From positions 620,001-684,000 of the forward strand of contig NZ_FMAR01000001.1 of NCBI RefSeq assembly GCF_900094705.1: 64,000 nt of DNA, in the 5' to 3' direction. This document shows positions 1 through 10,043 of the stretch, one piece after another (the first letter of the stretch is position 1; every line of letters begins with the position of its first letter). A program made the translations under genes and the position numbers. The notes beneath the pieces are model-generated. The model ran no database searches, was not told the origin of the DNA, and saw only the letters and a list, made by a program, of their open reading frames with translations. Source of the stretch: Chitinophaga costaii (lineage in GTDB: Bacteria > Bacteroidota > Bacteroidia > Chitinophagales > Chitinophagaceae).

Positions 1-1
1 C

Positions 2-2848
2 GCTAATGTGGTAAACCCTATTAATGCATTGCAAGGCAAAGTGGCAGGCGTGCAGATAAACATGGGAAGTTCCGGCCCACAATCTTCCCAACGCATTCTC
101 ATTCGTGGCAACACTTCACTCACCGGGAATAATCAGCCTATCTTCGTAATCGACGGCGTAATTATCGATAACGAAACTACCAAAACCGGCACCGCTGAAA
201 GAGACTTCGGGAATGATCTTAAAAACCTGAATGCCGACGATTTTGAATCGGTATCCATCCTCAAAGGTGCAGCAGCTACAGCCCTCTACGGCTCCAGGGC
301 ATCCAACGGCGTGATCCTGATCACTACCAAAAAAGGTAAAAAGAACCAGGGCCTGGGCATTAGCTTCTCCGAAACCCAACAATGGGAAACCGTTTACGGA
401 TATCCCCACATGCAAAACGAATTTGGCCAGGGTACTACTACCCTGTGGTCTCAGGATGCCAATCAACAAGATATCCGCAACACCAACTCCAGCGACCGCG
501 ATTATGGCGTACCCTTCGACGGGCAACCTTATACGGTAAACGGAGGGCTGTACAGCGGCAAGTACCAGGCCTATCCAAACAACCTGAAAGATTTATACCA
601 AACAGGCCGCTTCCAGAATACAAACGTTGCCTTATCAAACGGAACAGAAAAAAGCGCCTTCCGCTTTTCTTATTCTAACCTGTCTACTGATGGTATTACT
701 CCAAGGAACACCTTTGGCCGTAACAGCTTTTCCTTAAATGCGCAGCACGAAATCAGCTCCTACATTTCAGCTTCGGGCGGGTTTAATTATGTACACTCTA
801 CAGCTAGCAATCCTACTTATCAGGGACAGGGATTTTCCCCCATTTATGATTTTTTGTATTCCGTTCCAAGGGAATATGACCTGAAATATTGGCGCAAAAA
901 TTATGTAAGCCAAAACGGTGATGGCTATAATGCCAACGATCCATGGAGCTATTCTAAAACACTATACGACTATCTCCTCAACGATCAAACGCAAAAGGAA
1001 GACAACTTCCGCGCCAATCTAAACCTGGATTTTAAAATCACCGATTGGCTGAAACTTACCACCAGCGGCGATATCTATAAACTATTCACCACCAATGAAA
1101 CGAAGAAACTAGCCACCGGCACCACCGAATACTCCGGTGCGCAATACATCCTGGATAGCAAAAGAAAAGATCAGTTTAGGATCAGGGCTGTACTCAGTGC
1201 AGATAAGAAAGTAGGCAACTTCGGCATCAACGCATCTGCCGGTGTGGAAAAATGGAAAACCAGTGGCGCGCTGCAAATATCACAAACCAACAATGGCTTG
1301 CTGGTACCAGGCGTATTCGACCTCTCCAATTCTTTCTCCGCCGCCACCACCAGCGGAAGATTAAATACCGACCAAAAAACGATCAACTCTGCCTACGGTT
1401 TTATCAACGCCGATTGGAAAAACCAGCTTTACCTGGATATTACCGGCCGTAACGACTGGTCGTCGAGCTTAATGTATGCCAACGGAAAAGGAAATGTATC
1501 CTATTTTTATCCTTCTTTCAGCTTATCCTGGATCGCTTCCGAAACGTTTAAACTGCCCACCGCTATTTCCTTTGCAAAGCTGCGGGCATCCTATGCAATC
1601 GTAGGAAAGGATGTTGATCCCTATGTAATCACAACACCCGGCACTTATAACTATGGTGGCCTGGCTACAGATAATATGTTTGGCGGCAGTGGCTTTGCTT
1701 ATTACATATTTGCCAACTCCCAGTTAGGCGCGCAAAACCTGAAGCCGGAAAAACAACACGCAATAGAACTTGGCGCAGATATCCGCTTCCTGGACAATCG
1801 CATCGGCATCGATTTCGCTTATTATAAAACCAACACTAAAAACCAGATACTCGCCCTTTCCACCCCCGAAGAATCGGGCGTAACGTCTAACCTGATCAAC
1901 GCAGGCAATATTCAGAATGCAGGGATAGAAGTATTGATCACCGGCACGCCCATCAAAACACGCAACGTAGGATGGGATCTGACCTTGAACCTCACCCGCA
2001 ACCGCAACAAGATTATTGCATTGGCAAATGGGGTATCGGTATATAAATTAAATGGCGGCGGCGGTGAAACAGGCGCCTATGCAACCACCAAGGGGGCCTA
2101 TGGCGATATCTATACCTCGCAGGCTTATCTGAAAGACGATCAAGGTAACAACCTGCTTACAGGCAATGGTGTATTTACCCAAGCCGGTGTCAGCACAAAG
2201 ATTGGCAGCATTCAACCCGACCTGCTGGGCGGCCTATCTTCTAATTTACGATGGAAAAAATTTACCCTGGGTGTACTCTTAGATGCTAGATTTGGCGGTG
2301 ATATGCTATCACTTTCCCACAACTATGGCATGTACAACGGTACCCTCGCATCCACCCTGCATGGACGCACCGAAAAATACGGTGGCCTGGCCCGTACACT
2401 GGCTGATGGCCGCGTAGTGCATGACGGCATCATACCAGATGGCGTATTCCAGGCCGGCACTGTAGCCGCAGACGGTACAGACCTTTCTGGCAAAACCTAT
2501 AAATGGGCAGTTGAAAATGGTCATAAAGACCCCGTATCCGCCTCCGATTATTACGGTAATCTTTACGGATGGGCCTCCGGCATCCGGTCTGAGTCGATCT
2601 ATAAATGCTCCTGGCTGGTACTACGCGAAATTTCCCTGATGTGGAACTTACCAGTAAGCGGCATTTCCAAATATGTAAAAAATGCAAGCCTCGGCGTAAG
2701 TGTGCGGAACGTAGCGTTTTTGTACAACAGCCTTCCTGATAACCTGAATCCCGAAGGGTTGGTAACTACCTATGGCTCCGAATATATGGAAGCTGGCGGC
2801 TCCCCCCTGTCACGGAACTACAGCGTAAAACTTAACGTAACCTTTTAA
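2..2848 (+). CDS. SusC/RagA-family TonB-dependent outer-membrane receptor (5' partial)
   Basis: This is an outer-membrane beta-barrel importer that, with its SusD partner, would take up oligosaccharides using TonB energy. The frame is open to the left edge, so the signal peptide, the carboxypeptidase-regulatory-like domain and the TonB box lie outside the window. What remains starts in the plug domain, with the SusC-typical stretches IRGNTSLTGNNQPIFVIDG and GAAATALYGSRASNGVI. It then runs through a long aromatic-rich barrel to a C-terminus ending in VTF, as expected of an outer-membrane barrel. About 950 residues are visible; full SusC proteins are usually about 1000-1100. The susD-like gene follows after 12 bp. 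The family call is secure; the glycan substrate cannot be read from the sequence. Confidence 0.96.
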   Translation, partial: ANVVNPINALQGKVAGVQINMGSSGPQSSQRILIRGNTSLTGNNQPIFVIDGVIIDNETTKTGTAERDFGNDLKNLNADDFESVSILKGAAATALYGSRASNGVILITTKKGKKNQGLGISFSETQQWETVYGYPHMQNEFGQGTTTLWSQDANQQDIRNTNSSDRDYGVPFDGQPYTVNGGLYSGKYQAYPNNLKDLYQTGRFQNTNVALSNGTEKSAFRFSYSNLSTDGITPRNTFGRNSFSLNAQHEISSYISASGGFNYVHSTASNPTYQGQGFSPIYDFLYSVPREYDLKYWRKNYVSQNGDGYNANDPWSYSKTLYDYLLNDQTQKEDNFRANLNLDFKITDWLKLTTSGDIYKLFTTNETKKLATGTTEYSGAQYILDSKRKDQFRIRAVLSADKKVGNFGINASAGVEKWKTSGALQISQTNNGLLVPGVFDLSNSFSAATTSGRLNTDQKTINSAYGFINADWKNQLYLDITGRNDWSSSLMYANGKGNVSYFYPSFSLSWIASETFKLPTAISFAKLRASYAIVGKDVDPYVITTPGTYNYGGLATDNMFGGSGFAYYIFANSQLGAQNLKPEKQHAIELGADIRFLDNRIGIDFAYYKTNTKNQILALSTPEESGVTSNLINAGNIQNAGIEVLITGTPIKTRNVGWDLTLNLTRNRNKIIALANGVSVYKLNGGGGETGAYATTKGAYGDIYTSQAYLKDDQGNNLLTGNGVFTQAGVSTKIGSIQPDLLGGLSSNLRWKKFTLGVLLDARFGGDMLSLSHNYGMYNGTLASTLHGRTEKYGGLARTLADGRVVHDGIIPDGVFQAGTVAADGTDLSGKTYKWAVENGHKDPVSASDYYGNLYGWASGIRSESIYKCSWLVLREISLMWNLPVSGISKYVKNASLGVSVRNVAFLYNSLPDNLNPEGLVTTYGSEYMEAGGSPLSRNYSVKLNVTF

Positions 2849-2860
2849 AGATATTGCTAT

Positions 2861-4576
2861 ATGAATACCTCATCATTTAAAAAACTGGTACAGGCCTGTA
2901 CACTTTCAGCCAGCATAATAGCATTGGGAAGTTGTAAGAAAGACTTTCAGGAAATAAACGTAGATCCACAAAGCATTACCACCGTAGCACCTGAAACACT
3001 TTTCTACACCGCAGAAACAAAAATGCTGACCTCCAATGCTTCCTGGTACGACACCTACGCCTGCAAGCTGCGCTGGATGCAATATTGCTCCAATATCTGG
3101 GGCTATTCTACCACGAACTTCACTTACTTTAGTTCCCAAATAGGCGCTTCATTATATGACGACTATAACAGCGTGGGGTCATACATTACCAATGCCGGTT
3201 ACCTGGCCACGCAAAAAAATACACTGGACCAATACTCCGACATGCTTCAAATGGGAAAAATCCTGATCATTACAAAAGGCATGCAAACCACCGACATACA
3301 AGGCTCACTCGCCTATAAAACGGCCTGGCAGATCAGAAACGGCAAAGACAGCTCCATATATCTCAATCCCAGTTTTGAATCCCAGGAAGAACTATACAAA
3401 ACCTGGAATGACGACCTGGTAACCTGTATACAAAAACTGCAAAATCCACCGGCTAATGTGAAAAAAATCGGATCGTACGATCGCGCTTTCGGCGGCAATA
3501 CCCAACAATGGATCAAAACAGCCAATGCCCTGCGCCTGCGCATCGCCATCCGCCTTTGGAAACGGCTGCCAGACCTGGCAAAATCTATCGCCACCGAAGT
3601 ACTGGCTCCCGCCAATGCAGCCAATATCCCTACTGGCATTAACGACAGTTTTATCCTATGGCACGCTAACGACTATACGACTTACAATCCCGGCGACTGG
3701 CATTCTGTATACGACATGGATTGCGCAGCAGCGCCTTTCATGAACTACCTTAAAAAGTATAATGATCCACGCAAGAATATTTTCTTCCAGATCAACAACC
3801 TGACACCGGATAATATAGCCGCCTATAATGCCCAATCTTCTGACAAAAAAGTAGGCGGTAACATTACCAGCGCCATGACGCAATGGGAAGGTGGTACGGT
3901 GAGCTACGATAAAAGATCTACCGACGAACCTTATCTAGCCAGAACTTTAGCCGGGTCTCCCGCGGTAAACATGCGGGCCATGAACTACCCGCAAACACGG
4001 CTATGGAAAGGCACTGGCTACGATGGCACCGGCTCTGGCGGCAACTTCGCCCCCCTGCTTACTTACGCAGATTTTTGTTTTATGGCAGCAGAATTTGTAC
4101 TCCAGGATAACATACCCAGCACCCAAACCGCCAGCCAGTGGTATACCGCCGGCGTAACCGCTTCCGTAAAACAATGGGATGCCATCGGCAATTACTGTAA
4201 GGTGTACGACTACGAAGCACTTACAGATGTACAACTGCAGGCATTCCTCACACAACCCGGCATTGCATGGGACGCCAGTAAAGGACTGGAACAGATCTAC
4301 TGCCAGGCCTACGTAGAAGATTTTAAAAACACGAACGAATCGTGGGCGCAATGGAAACGTACCGGTTTCCCAAATCAAACTTCTTCCATCATTAAGTTTG
4401 ACAAAGTGCTGATCAACGGGGTAGAACAAAACATTCCGCGCAAAGTAAAATTTGAGTATCCAACTGTAGGTACCACCAATTACGATAATATCAAAGCCCG
4501 CCTGGACGGGATGGCAGCCTTCCCCGAATTTGGTGGAGTAACCAATGAATTTGGCCATCTGTGGTGGGAAAATTAA
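2861..4576 (+). CDS. SusD/RagB-like glycan-binding outer-membrane lipoprotein
   Basis: This is the surface lipoprotein partner of the upstream SusC and should act as the lid and glycan-binding subunit of the complex. Residues 1-25 form a lipoprotein signal ending at lipobox LGSC, with Cys25 followed by KKDF. The start of the mature protein (INVDPQS, then APETLFYTAE) resembles the SusD-like_2 (RagB) group. Length, 571 residues, is normal. It is 12 bp downstream of susC. A hairpin at 4597-4615 follows it, which could lower transcription into the downstream enzymes. The family is clear and the ligand is unknown. Confidence 0.95.
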   Translation: MNTSSFKKLVQACTLSASIIALGSCKKDFQEINVDPQSITTVAPETLFYTAETKMLTSNASWYDTYACKLRWMQYCSNIWGYSTTNFTYFSSQIGASLYDDYNSVGSYITNAGYLATQKNTLDQYSDMLQMGKILIITKGMQTTDIQGSLAYKTAWQIRNGKDSSIYLNPSFESQEELYKTWNDDLVTCIQKLQNPPANVKKIGSYDRAFGGNTQQWIKTANALRLRIAIRLWKRLPDLAKSIATEVLAPANAANIPTGINDSFILWHANDYTTYNPGDWHSVYDMDCAAAPFMNYLKKYNDPRKNIFFQINNLTPDNIAAYNAQSSDKKVGGNITSAMTQWEGGTVSYDKRSTDEPYLARTLAGSPAVNMRAMNYPQTRLWKGTGYDGTGSGGNFAPLLTYADFCFMAAEFVLQDNIPSTQTASQWYTAGVTASVKQWDAIGNYCKVYDYEALTDVQLQAFLTQPGIAWDASKGLEQIYCQAYVEDFKNTNESWAQWKRTGFPNQTSSIIKFDKVLINGVEQNIPRKVKFEYPTVGTTNYDNIKARLDGMAAFPEFGGVTNEFGHLWWEN

Positions 4577-4596
4577 ATAGTAAATGCATGAAAAAT

Positions 4597-4618
4597 GGGG
4601 AAGGATTCCTTCCCCTTT
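4597..4618 (+). terminator. Hairpin downstream of the susD-like gene
   Basis: GGGGAAG (4597-4603) pairs with CTTCCCC (4609-4615) across a 5-nt loop and is followed by TTTCTT. It lies between the receptor pair and the enzyme genes on the same strand, so it may be a leaky terminator that keeps receptor transcripts more abundant than enzyme transcripts. Partial termination is inference. Confidence 0.55.
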
Positions 4619-4634
4619 CTTATAATAAACCACT

Positions 4635-6980
4635 ATGAAGCTCCATATATCTACCATCGTTAAACGGGGACTTTTGCTTATCTCATTAAGCCAACCATGG
4701 CATGCAACAGCCCAATATTTTTCAGCCGGAAACTTGGATGTTCGCATGGACACACAAGGCCGCATAGCAGCCCTGCAACCAACCACCCGCGATCAAAACT
4801 ATGCAGTAACCGATACACCAGGCTACCTGTTGCAAATCGTGCTGGCGCAAAAAACCATTAGCCCGGTAAGCGCCCGCTTCGACAAAAACAATATTTACCT
4901 GCAATATCCAGCCGGGCAAACCGCCGTGGTGAATGTAACAAAGCGCAACACTTACCTTCGGTTTGAATTAAAAACCATCAGCAAAGGAATAGACGCCGTG
5001 ATATGGGGCCCTATCAACACAACGGTAGCCGATACCATTGGCAACATGATTGGCGTGGTGAGAACGGCATATTATGCACTCGGCATTCAGGCGCTCAACA
5101 AAAAAACCTCCGGCGGCGTATTGCAAAATGAAGAAGGCGCCATCTTTGACAACGGCAGCACCGCACGCGCCACCAGCTTTGGCGCAGCCTTGCAAGCATT
5201 TACCGTAAACCGCTCCGTAGACCGCACCATTACCGTATGGGATACCTGGCATCAAGTGCCCTTAAAAGCTATTCCCGATGGTAAACTCGAAGGGTCGGCC
5301 ATCGCCTTATTTGGTTGCACCCCCGGCGCAGTATTAACCGTCCTGGAAAATATTACCAGCCAGGAAAACCTGCCCTACGCCACCTGGAATAAAAAATGGA
5401 TCAAGACTTCACCCGAATCGGGCCGCCCTTACATGATCACCCGGTTCAATGAAAATAATATAGATACCTTCCTCCACTATGCTAAAAGCATGGGGCTGGC
5501 TGGCGTATACCACGAAGGACCTTTTAAAACATGGGGCCATTTCGTATTGGATAGTACAGAATTTCCTCATGGCATAAAAGGATTTAAAGCCTGCGTAGAC
5601 AAAGCACATGCACTGGGACTTAGGTTAGGATTTCACACCCTTACTAACTTTATCACTACTAATGACACTTTTGTTTCCCCAGTGCCAGACCCACATCTCA
5701 TGACGGCAGGTTCCGCCACACTTACAGGCAACATAAGTGCAGATGCCACTAAAATATCGGTTAGTAGTCCTACCTATTTTGAAATGCGAAGTGAACTGAA
5801 TAGCGTGCGCATCGGCAATGAAATCGTACGTTTCCGCGAGGTAAGTAAAACAGCGCCCTATCAATTACTGGGCTGTATAAGAGGCGCTTTCGGCACCCAA
5901 CGCAACGCCCATGCACAGGGCAACCAGGTAAGCCGCTTAATAGATCACTCTTATAAAGTATTTTTCCCTGACTGGGAGCTTCAGCAAAAACTGGCTAGCA
6001 ATGTCATCCGGTTTATCAACGAAACCGGCGCAGACCAGATGGATTTCGACGGCCACGAAGGTACCTACGCCACCGGCATGGGGGATCTTTCATTTAATAC
6101 CTTTGCCGAAAGTGTGTTTAAAGGCGCCAACCATCCCATGGTGTTCGGTTCCAGCCGGGCTAACCACTACTTCTGGCACTTCAATAACTACCTCAATTGG
6201 GGAGAGCCTTGGTACGGCAGCTTTCGCGAAAGCCAGTCGGATCTAAGGATCACCAACCAGGCATTTTACGAAAGAAATTATCTCCCTAACATGCTGGGAT
6301 GGTTCCTGATAACAGAACAAACTACTTCAGATGATATAGACTGGATGCTGGGCCGGGCTGCTGGTTATAATGCCGGCTACGCATTAGTAGTGCGCGAAAA
6401 GGCATTGAGCAACCCACATATCAGCGAAATCACTGCCCAAATTAATTTATGGACGAGCGCACAAACCCATCATTCCTTTTCCATGGAACAGCGTACATGG
6501 CTGAAAAATCCCGCCAACGAAGTGCATCTTTACCAGGAAAACGACGCGCTTTTTATGCAGCGATTTAGTAAATACGAATTTAACTATGAAGCAAAAAACG
6601 TACAACCAGGAGAACCTACCACATCCACCTGGTCATTCAAAAACCCAGCCAGCGCCCAGTACGCACAATTGGTACTGCTGTGTGACGGAAAAGAAGGCAA
6701 AGTGAATAAACCCGTGCTGGAATTGGATCACTCCTTTCACATAGAATTACCAGTTACACTGGCAGCAGGCGAAAGCCTCGTGATCGGCAAGGCCAGGATG
6801 GCCCGGCTCTACGATGCAAAAGGCCGATTCCTGAAAGAGATAGACCTCGGTGAAGCGCTCCCACAAATGACTACCGGCGACCACGAACTTTCGTTCGACG
6901 CTACGATGGATACCGGCGCACATGCCCACCTAACCGTTAAGCTGGTAACCGGCACAGAAAAACTTAAGGGAGAAAACTAA
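4635..6980 (+). CDS. Exported TIM-barrel-like putative glycan hydrolase, family not recognised
   Basis: This is a 781-residue protein with an N-terminal signal peptide (residues 1 to about 26, hydrophobic LLLISL then ATAQ). I cannot assign it to a numbered glycoside hydrolase family. The N-terminal third looks beta-rich. The middle reads like a TIM barrel that follows an individual along strands: YMITRFNENN, GVYHEGPF, RLGFHTLTNF, then GADQMDFDGHEG at residues 465-476, where D470, D472 and E475 are candidate acidic catalytic residues. A segment near residues 365-420 (ISVSSPTYF, RIGNEIVRF, GCIRGAFGT) looks like an inserted beta domain. The C-terminus (about 650-775) is beta-sandwich-like. Its place between SusD and an alpha-L-fucosidase supports a role in glycan breakdown. 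The enzyme class is inference. Confidence 0.7.
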   Translation: MKLHISTIVKRGLLLISLSQPWHATAQYFSAGNLDVRMDTQGRIAALQPTTRDQNYAVTDTPGYLLQIVLAQKTISPVSARFDKNNIYLQYPAGQTAVVNVTKRNTYLRFELKTISKGIDAVIWGPINTTVADTIGNMIGVVRTAYYALGIQALNKKTSGGVLQNEEGAIFDNGSTARATSFGAALQAFTVNRSVDRTITVWDTWHQVPLKAIPDGKLEGSAIALFGCTPGAVLTVLENITSQENLPYATWNKKWIKTSPESGRPYMITRFNENNIDTFLHYAKSMGLAGVYHEGPFKTWGHFVLDSTEFPHGIKGFKACVDKAHALGLRLGFHTLTNFITTNDTFVSPVPDPHLMTAGSATLTGNISADATKISVSSPTYFEMRSELNSVRIGNEIVRFREVSKTAPYQLLGCIRGAFGTQRNAHAQGNQVSRLIDHSYKVFFPDWELQQKLASNVIRFINETGADQMDFDGHEGTYATGMGDLSFNTFAESVFKGANHPMVFGSSRANHYFWHFNNYLNWGEPWYGSFRESQSDLRITNQAFYERNYLPNMLGWFLITEQTTSDDIDWMLGRAAGYNAGYALVVREKALSNPHISEITAQINLWTSAQTHHSFSMEQRTWLKNPANEVHLYQENDALFMQRFSKYEFNYEAKNVQPGEPTTSTWSFKNPASAQYAQLVLLCDGKEGKVNKPVLELDHSFHIELPVTLAAGESLVIGKARMARLYDAKGRFLKEIDLGEALPQMTTGDHELSFDATMDTGAHAHLTVKLVTGTEKLKGEN

Positions 6981-7006
6981 CCCTCGTTAAACATAACTAA
7001 CGTAAT

Positions 7007-8332
7007 ATGAAATATGTTTTTTTATTGCTGCTGTTAGGATGGACGCCCTACCTCAAGGGCCAGTCTAATATAACGCCGGATTCCGTTCGCCCCAAAATGC
7101 AATGGTTCTCCGACGCCAAACTAGGCATCTTTATCCACTGGGGAATATATGCCGTAAAAGGAGTGGGCGAAAGCTGGAGCTTTCACAATAAAACCATTTC
7201 TTACCCAGACTATATGCAACAACTACAAGGCTTTACCGCTTCCGCATACGATCCAGACGCATGGGCCGCCCTTATTAAAGAAAGCGGTGCCCGTTATGCA
7301 GTAATGACGGCCAAACACCACGATGGTGTTGCTTTATGGAACACAAGGCAAAATCACTACAGCGTGGTGAAAAATACGCCGGCAAAACGTGACCTGCTCC
7401 TACCATTTTATAAGGCCCTCGATAAATATGGCATTAAAAGGGGCATTTACTTTTCCCTGCTCGATTGGAGCCACCGCGATTATCCAGCCTTTACAAAAGA
7501 TAGCAACCGGTACGACATTGCCGCAGATCCAAAACGCTGGGAGCGCTTCCTCCAATTCGACCGTGCACAAATGGAAGAACTAAGCCACACCTTTAAACCA
7601 GACCTCTGGTGGTTCGATGGAGATTGGGAACATAGTGCCGCTGAATGGAAGGCCCCTGCTATCCGCAAAATGCTGTTGAAAGATAATCCCACCACCATTA
7701 TCAATGGCCGGTTACAAGGGTATGGCGATTATGAAACACCGGAACAGAACTTCCCCGTAACCCGGCCAGCGTTCGACTGGTGGGAGCTTTGCATGACGAT
7801 CAACAACAACTGGGGCTATCAACCCCAGGACACGAATTGGAAAACACCCTACGAAATCATCACCATTTTTGCAGACGTGATCAGCAATGGAGGTAACCTC
7901 CTGCTCGACATGGGACCAAAACCAGACGGCAGTATTCCTCCGCCAGTAGTTACCCTTTTACAGGAGCTGGGCCAGTGGGATAAAAAATATGAAAAGGCCA
8001 TTTTCAATACCGTAGGCGGCTTACCTCCAGGACATTTTTACGGGCCTACCACCCTGTCGAAAGATTCCATGAGCCTGTATCTTTTTATCCCTGCTAAAAC
8101 GCACGGCGAAATCATGATCAAAGGATTAAAGAATAAAATAAAAAGCATCCGCGAAGTAGGAAGCAACACTTCCTGCGATTATAAAATAGTAGGAAAAATA
8201 TCCTGGAGCCCCATTCCTGGCCTGGTATACATTCAGGTACCCGAAACGGTACAGGATAAATATATGACCGTACTGGAAGTAAAATTAGACAGCCCACTAC
8301 GCCTTTACCGTGGCAAAGGCGGCCTTAAATAA
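7007..8332 (+). CDS. GH29 family alpha-L-fucosidase, exported
   Basis: Predicted to release L-fucose from glycans in the periplasm or at the surface. It has 441 residues with a short signal peptide (hydrophobic YVFLLLLLGW, cleavage near KGQS). GH29 hallmarks are visible: WFSDAKLGIFIHWG near residues 32-45, YAVMTAKHHDGVALW near 100-114, and DLWWFDGDW at 199-207, where D204 is the expected nucleophile. The C-terminal beta domain is short. It lies 26 bp after the unrecognised enzyme gene on the same strand, so the two are probably co-transcribed. Fucose is the likely sugar released; linkage specificity is unknown. Confidence 0.93.
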   Translation: MKYVFLLLLLGWTPYLKGQSNITPDSVRPKMQWFSDAKLGIFIHWGIYAVKGVGESWSFHNKTISYPDYMQQLQGFTASAYDPDAWAALIKESGARYAVMTAKHHDGVALWNTRQNHYSVVKNTPAKRDLLLPFYKALDKYGIKRGIYFSLLDWSHRDYPAFTKDSNRYDIAADPKRWERFLQFDRAQMEELSHTFKPDLWWFDGDWEHSAAEWKAPAIRKMLLKDNPTTIINGRLQGYGDYETPEQNFPVTRPAFDWWELCMTINNNWGYQPQDTNWKTPYEIITIFADVISNGGNLLLDMGPKPDGSIPPPVVTLLQELGQWDKKYEKAIFNTVGGLPPGHFYGPTTLSKDSMSLYLFIPAKTHGEIMIKGLKNKIKSIREVGSNTSCDYKIVGKISWSPIPGLVYIQVPETVQDKYMTVLEVKLDSPLRLYRGKGGLK

Positions 8333-8377
8333 AGGCAGGTAACGGACTTATAAAAATCATACCTAAAACATTTATTT

Positions 8378-9943
8378 ATGAAATGGTACGCTTTATTACC
8401 TATCGCTCTCTGCCTGCATACGAGTACCGGATGGGCACAACAAACAGCATCACACGTTCCCCGTATTGCCATTGCAGGCCTGGCCATTGAATCTAGCACC
8501 TTCTCCCCGGCACTTACCGATGAAGAAGCATTTCACGCCAAATACGGCATGGCTGTACTGTCTACCTATCCTTTCTTCTCACCAGATTCTTCCATCCGTA
8601 AACAAGCGCAGTGGTTTCCCGCTATCGTAGGACATTCTTTGCCGGGTGGGGCCGTTACAAGAGAAGCCTATGAATCGCTGGTGCGCAAAACGCTGGATTC
8701 ATTGAAACAACACCTGCCCTACGATGGTCTTTTCTATGACATTCACGGCGCTATGAGCGTGGTAGGATTGAACGATCCGGAAGGCGATTTCATTACCCGC
8801 ATTCGCAAAGTAGTGGGCAAAAAGACGGTGATCTCTACATCCATGGATTTGCATGGTAACGTATCCTGGCGATTGGCTGAATGCAGCGACCTGATTACCT
8901 GCTACCGCAAGGCCCCGCACGAAGATGCCATGGAAACAAAAAAAAGAGCGGTGGTGAATTTACTGGAACGCCTCCACAGCGGTAAGGGAAAACCCGCTTA
9001 TAAAGCCTGGATACCCGTGCCTATTCTCTTACCGGGAGAACAAACAAGTACCCGCATTGAACCAGGAAAAAGCCTTTACCAGGAGGTAGCGCCCGCAGCT
9101 GCTCAACCAGGCATTGTGGATGCCGCCATCTGGATTGGATACGCCTGGGCCGATGAACCCCGCAATCATGGCGTGGTAATGGTTACTGGTGATGATAGCG
9201 TAAAGGTGGTAAGTACCGCAGAACGCCTGGCTAAAAAGTTTTGGGAAGCCCGTTCACAATTCGACTTTGTAGCGCCCAATGGCAGTTTAGAGGAGTGCCT
9301 GCAAAAAGCACTGCATAGTAAAAAAATACCTTTCTACATTAGCGACTCCGGTGATAACCCCACCGCAGGCGGTGCTGGTGATGTAACGTGGACCTTAACC
9401 CAATTGCTCAACAACCCTGCCTTTAAATCTCCCAATGGCCCCTCCCTGTTATATGCTTCTATCCCAGGCCCCGCATTGGTGGAGAAAGCAATTGCTGCCG
9501 GCGTTGGCGGCCACGTAGATGGTTACGCGGGAGCCACGGTAGACGCCCGTTTTGCGCCACCCGCCCACATTGTTGGTAAAGTAGAATCTATTGTGTACGG
9601 TGATATCGATGCCAAGGTGGAAGTAGCTATCCAGGTAGGTAGCCTCCACATTATCGTTACGCAAAAACGTAAACCCTACCATAAAGAACAGGATTTTACG
9701 AAGTTGGGATTGAATCCAAGAAAAGTCAATATCGTAGTGGTGAAAATTGGCTATCTGGAACCGGAGCTGTACGCTATGCAGGCAGATTGGCTGCTAGCCC
9801 TCACACCGGGAGGAGTAGACCAAGACCTGTATCGATTACGGTATCATAATATAGACCGGCCTATGTTCCCATTTGCCAAACAAATGCGTGATCCGGATCT
9901 TTCCGCACGACTGGTTCCATCCTATGATGATGAAAATAAGTAA
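8378..9943 (+). CDS. M81-family (MlrC-like) metallopeptidase, exported
   Basis: Homologue of MlrC, the zinc peptidase first known for opening linearised microcystin; the natural substrates of most members are unknown. It has 521 residues with a signal peptide (residues 1 to about 21, ending GWAQQ). The MlrC N-terminal domain shows IAGLAIESSTFSP and GLFYDIHGAMSV, carrying the Asp and His expected in the metal site. The second half carries SDSGDNPTAGGAGD, typical of the MlrC C-terminal domain. It is 45 bp downstream of the fucosidase gene on the same strand. An exported M81 protein beside glycosidases suggests it trims a peptide or amide on the same substrate, which is inference. Confidence 0.9.
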   Translation: MKWYALLPIALCLHTSTGWAQQTASHVPRIAIAGLAIESSTFSPALTDEEAFHAKYGMAVLSTYPFFSPDSSIRKQAQWFPAIVGHSLPGGAVTREAYESLVRKTLDSLKQHLPYDGLFYDIHGAMSVVGLNDPEGDFITRIRKVVGKKTVISTSMDLHGNVSWRLAECSDLITCYRKAPHEDAMETKKRAVVNLLERLHSGKGKPAYKAWIPVPILLPGEQTSTRIEPGKSLYQEVAPAAAQPGIVDAAIWIGYAWADEPRNHGVVMVTGDDSVKVVSTAERLAKKFWEARSQFDFVAPNGSLEECLQKALHSKKIPFYISDSGDNPTAGGAGDVTWTLTQLLNNPAFKSPNGPSLLYASIPGPALVEKAIAAGVGGHVDGYAGATVDARFAPPAHIVGKVESIVYGDIDAKVEVAIQVGSLHIIVTQKRKPYHKEQDFTKLGLNPRKVNIVVVKIGYLEPELYAMQADWLLALTPGGVDQDLYRLRYHNIDRPMFPFAKQMRDPDLSARLVPSYDDENK

Positions 9944-9969
9944 CCCAGCAGCCTTTTAAAATATGCTCC

Positions 9970-10004
9970 ACACCTGCATGAACCTCCAAAGTTCATGCAG
10001 GTGT
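9970..10004. terminator. Perfect 14-bp hairpin between convergent genes
   Basis: ACACCTGCATGAAC (9970-9983) pairs perfectly with GTTCATGCAGGTGT (9991-10004) across a 7-nt loop. It sits between the M81 gene (plus) and a lipoprotein gene (minus), which converge here. Neither strand has a T-run directly after the stem, so it may protect 3' ends rather than terminate by the standard route. Confidence 0.6.
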
Positions 10005-10043
10005 AGGAAGGCGCTTTATCGCGAATGATCCACATGCATAAAC

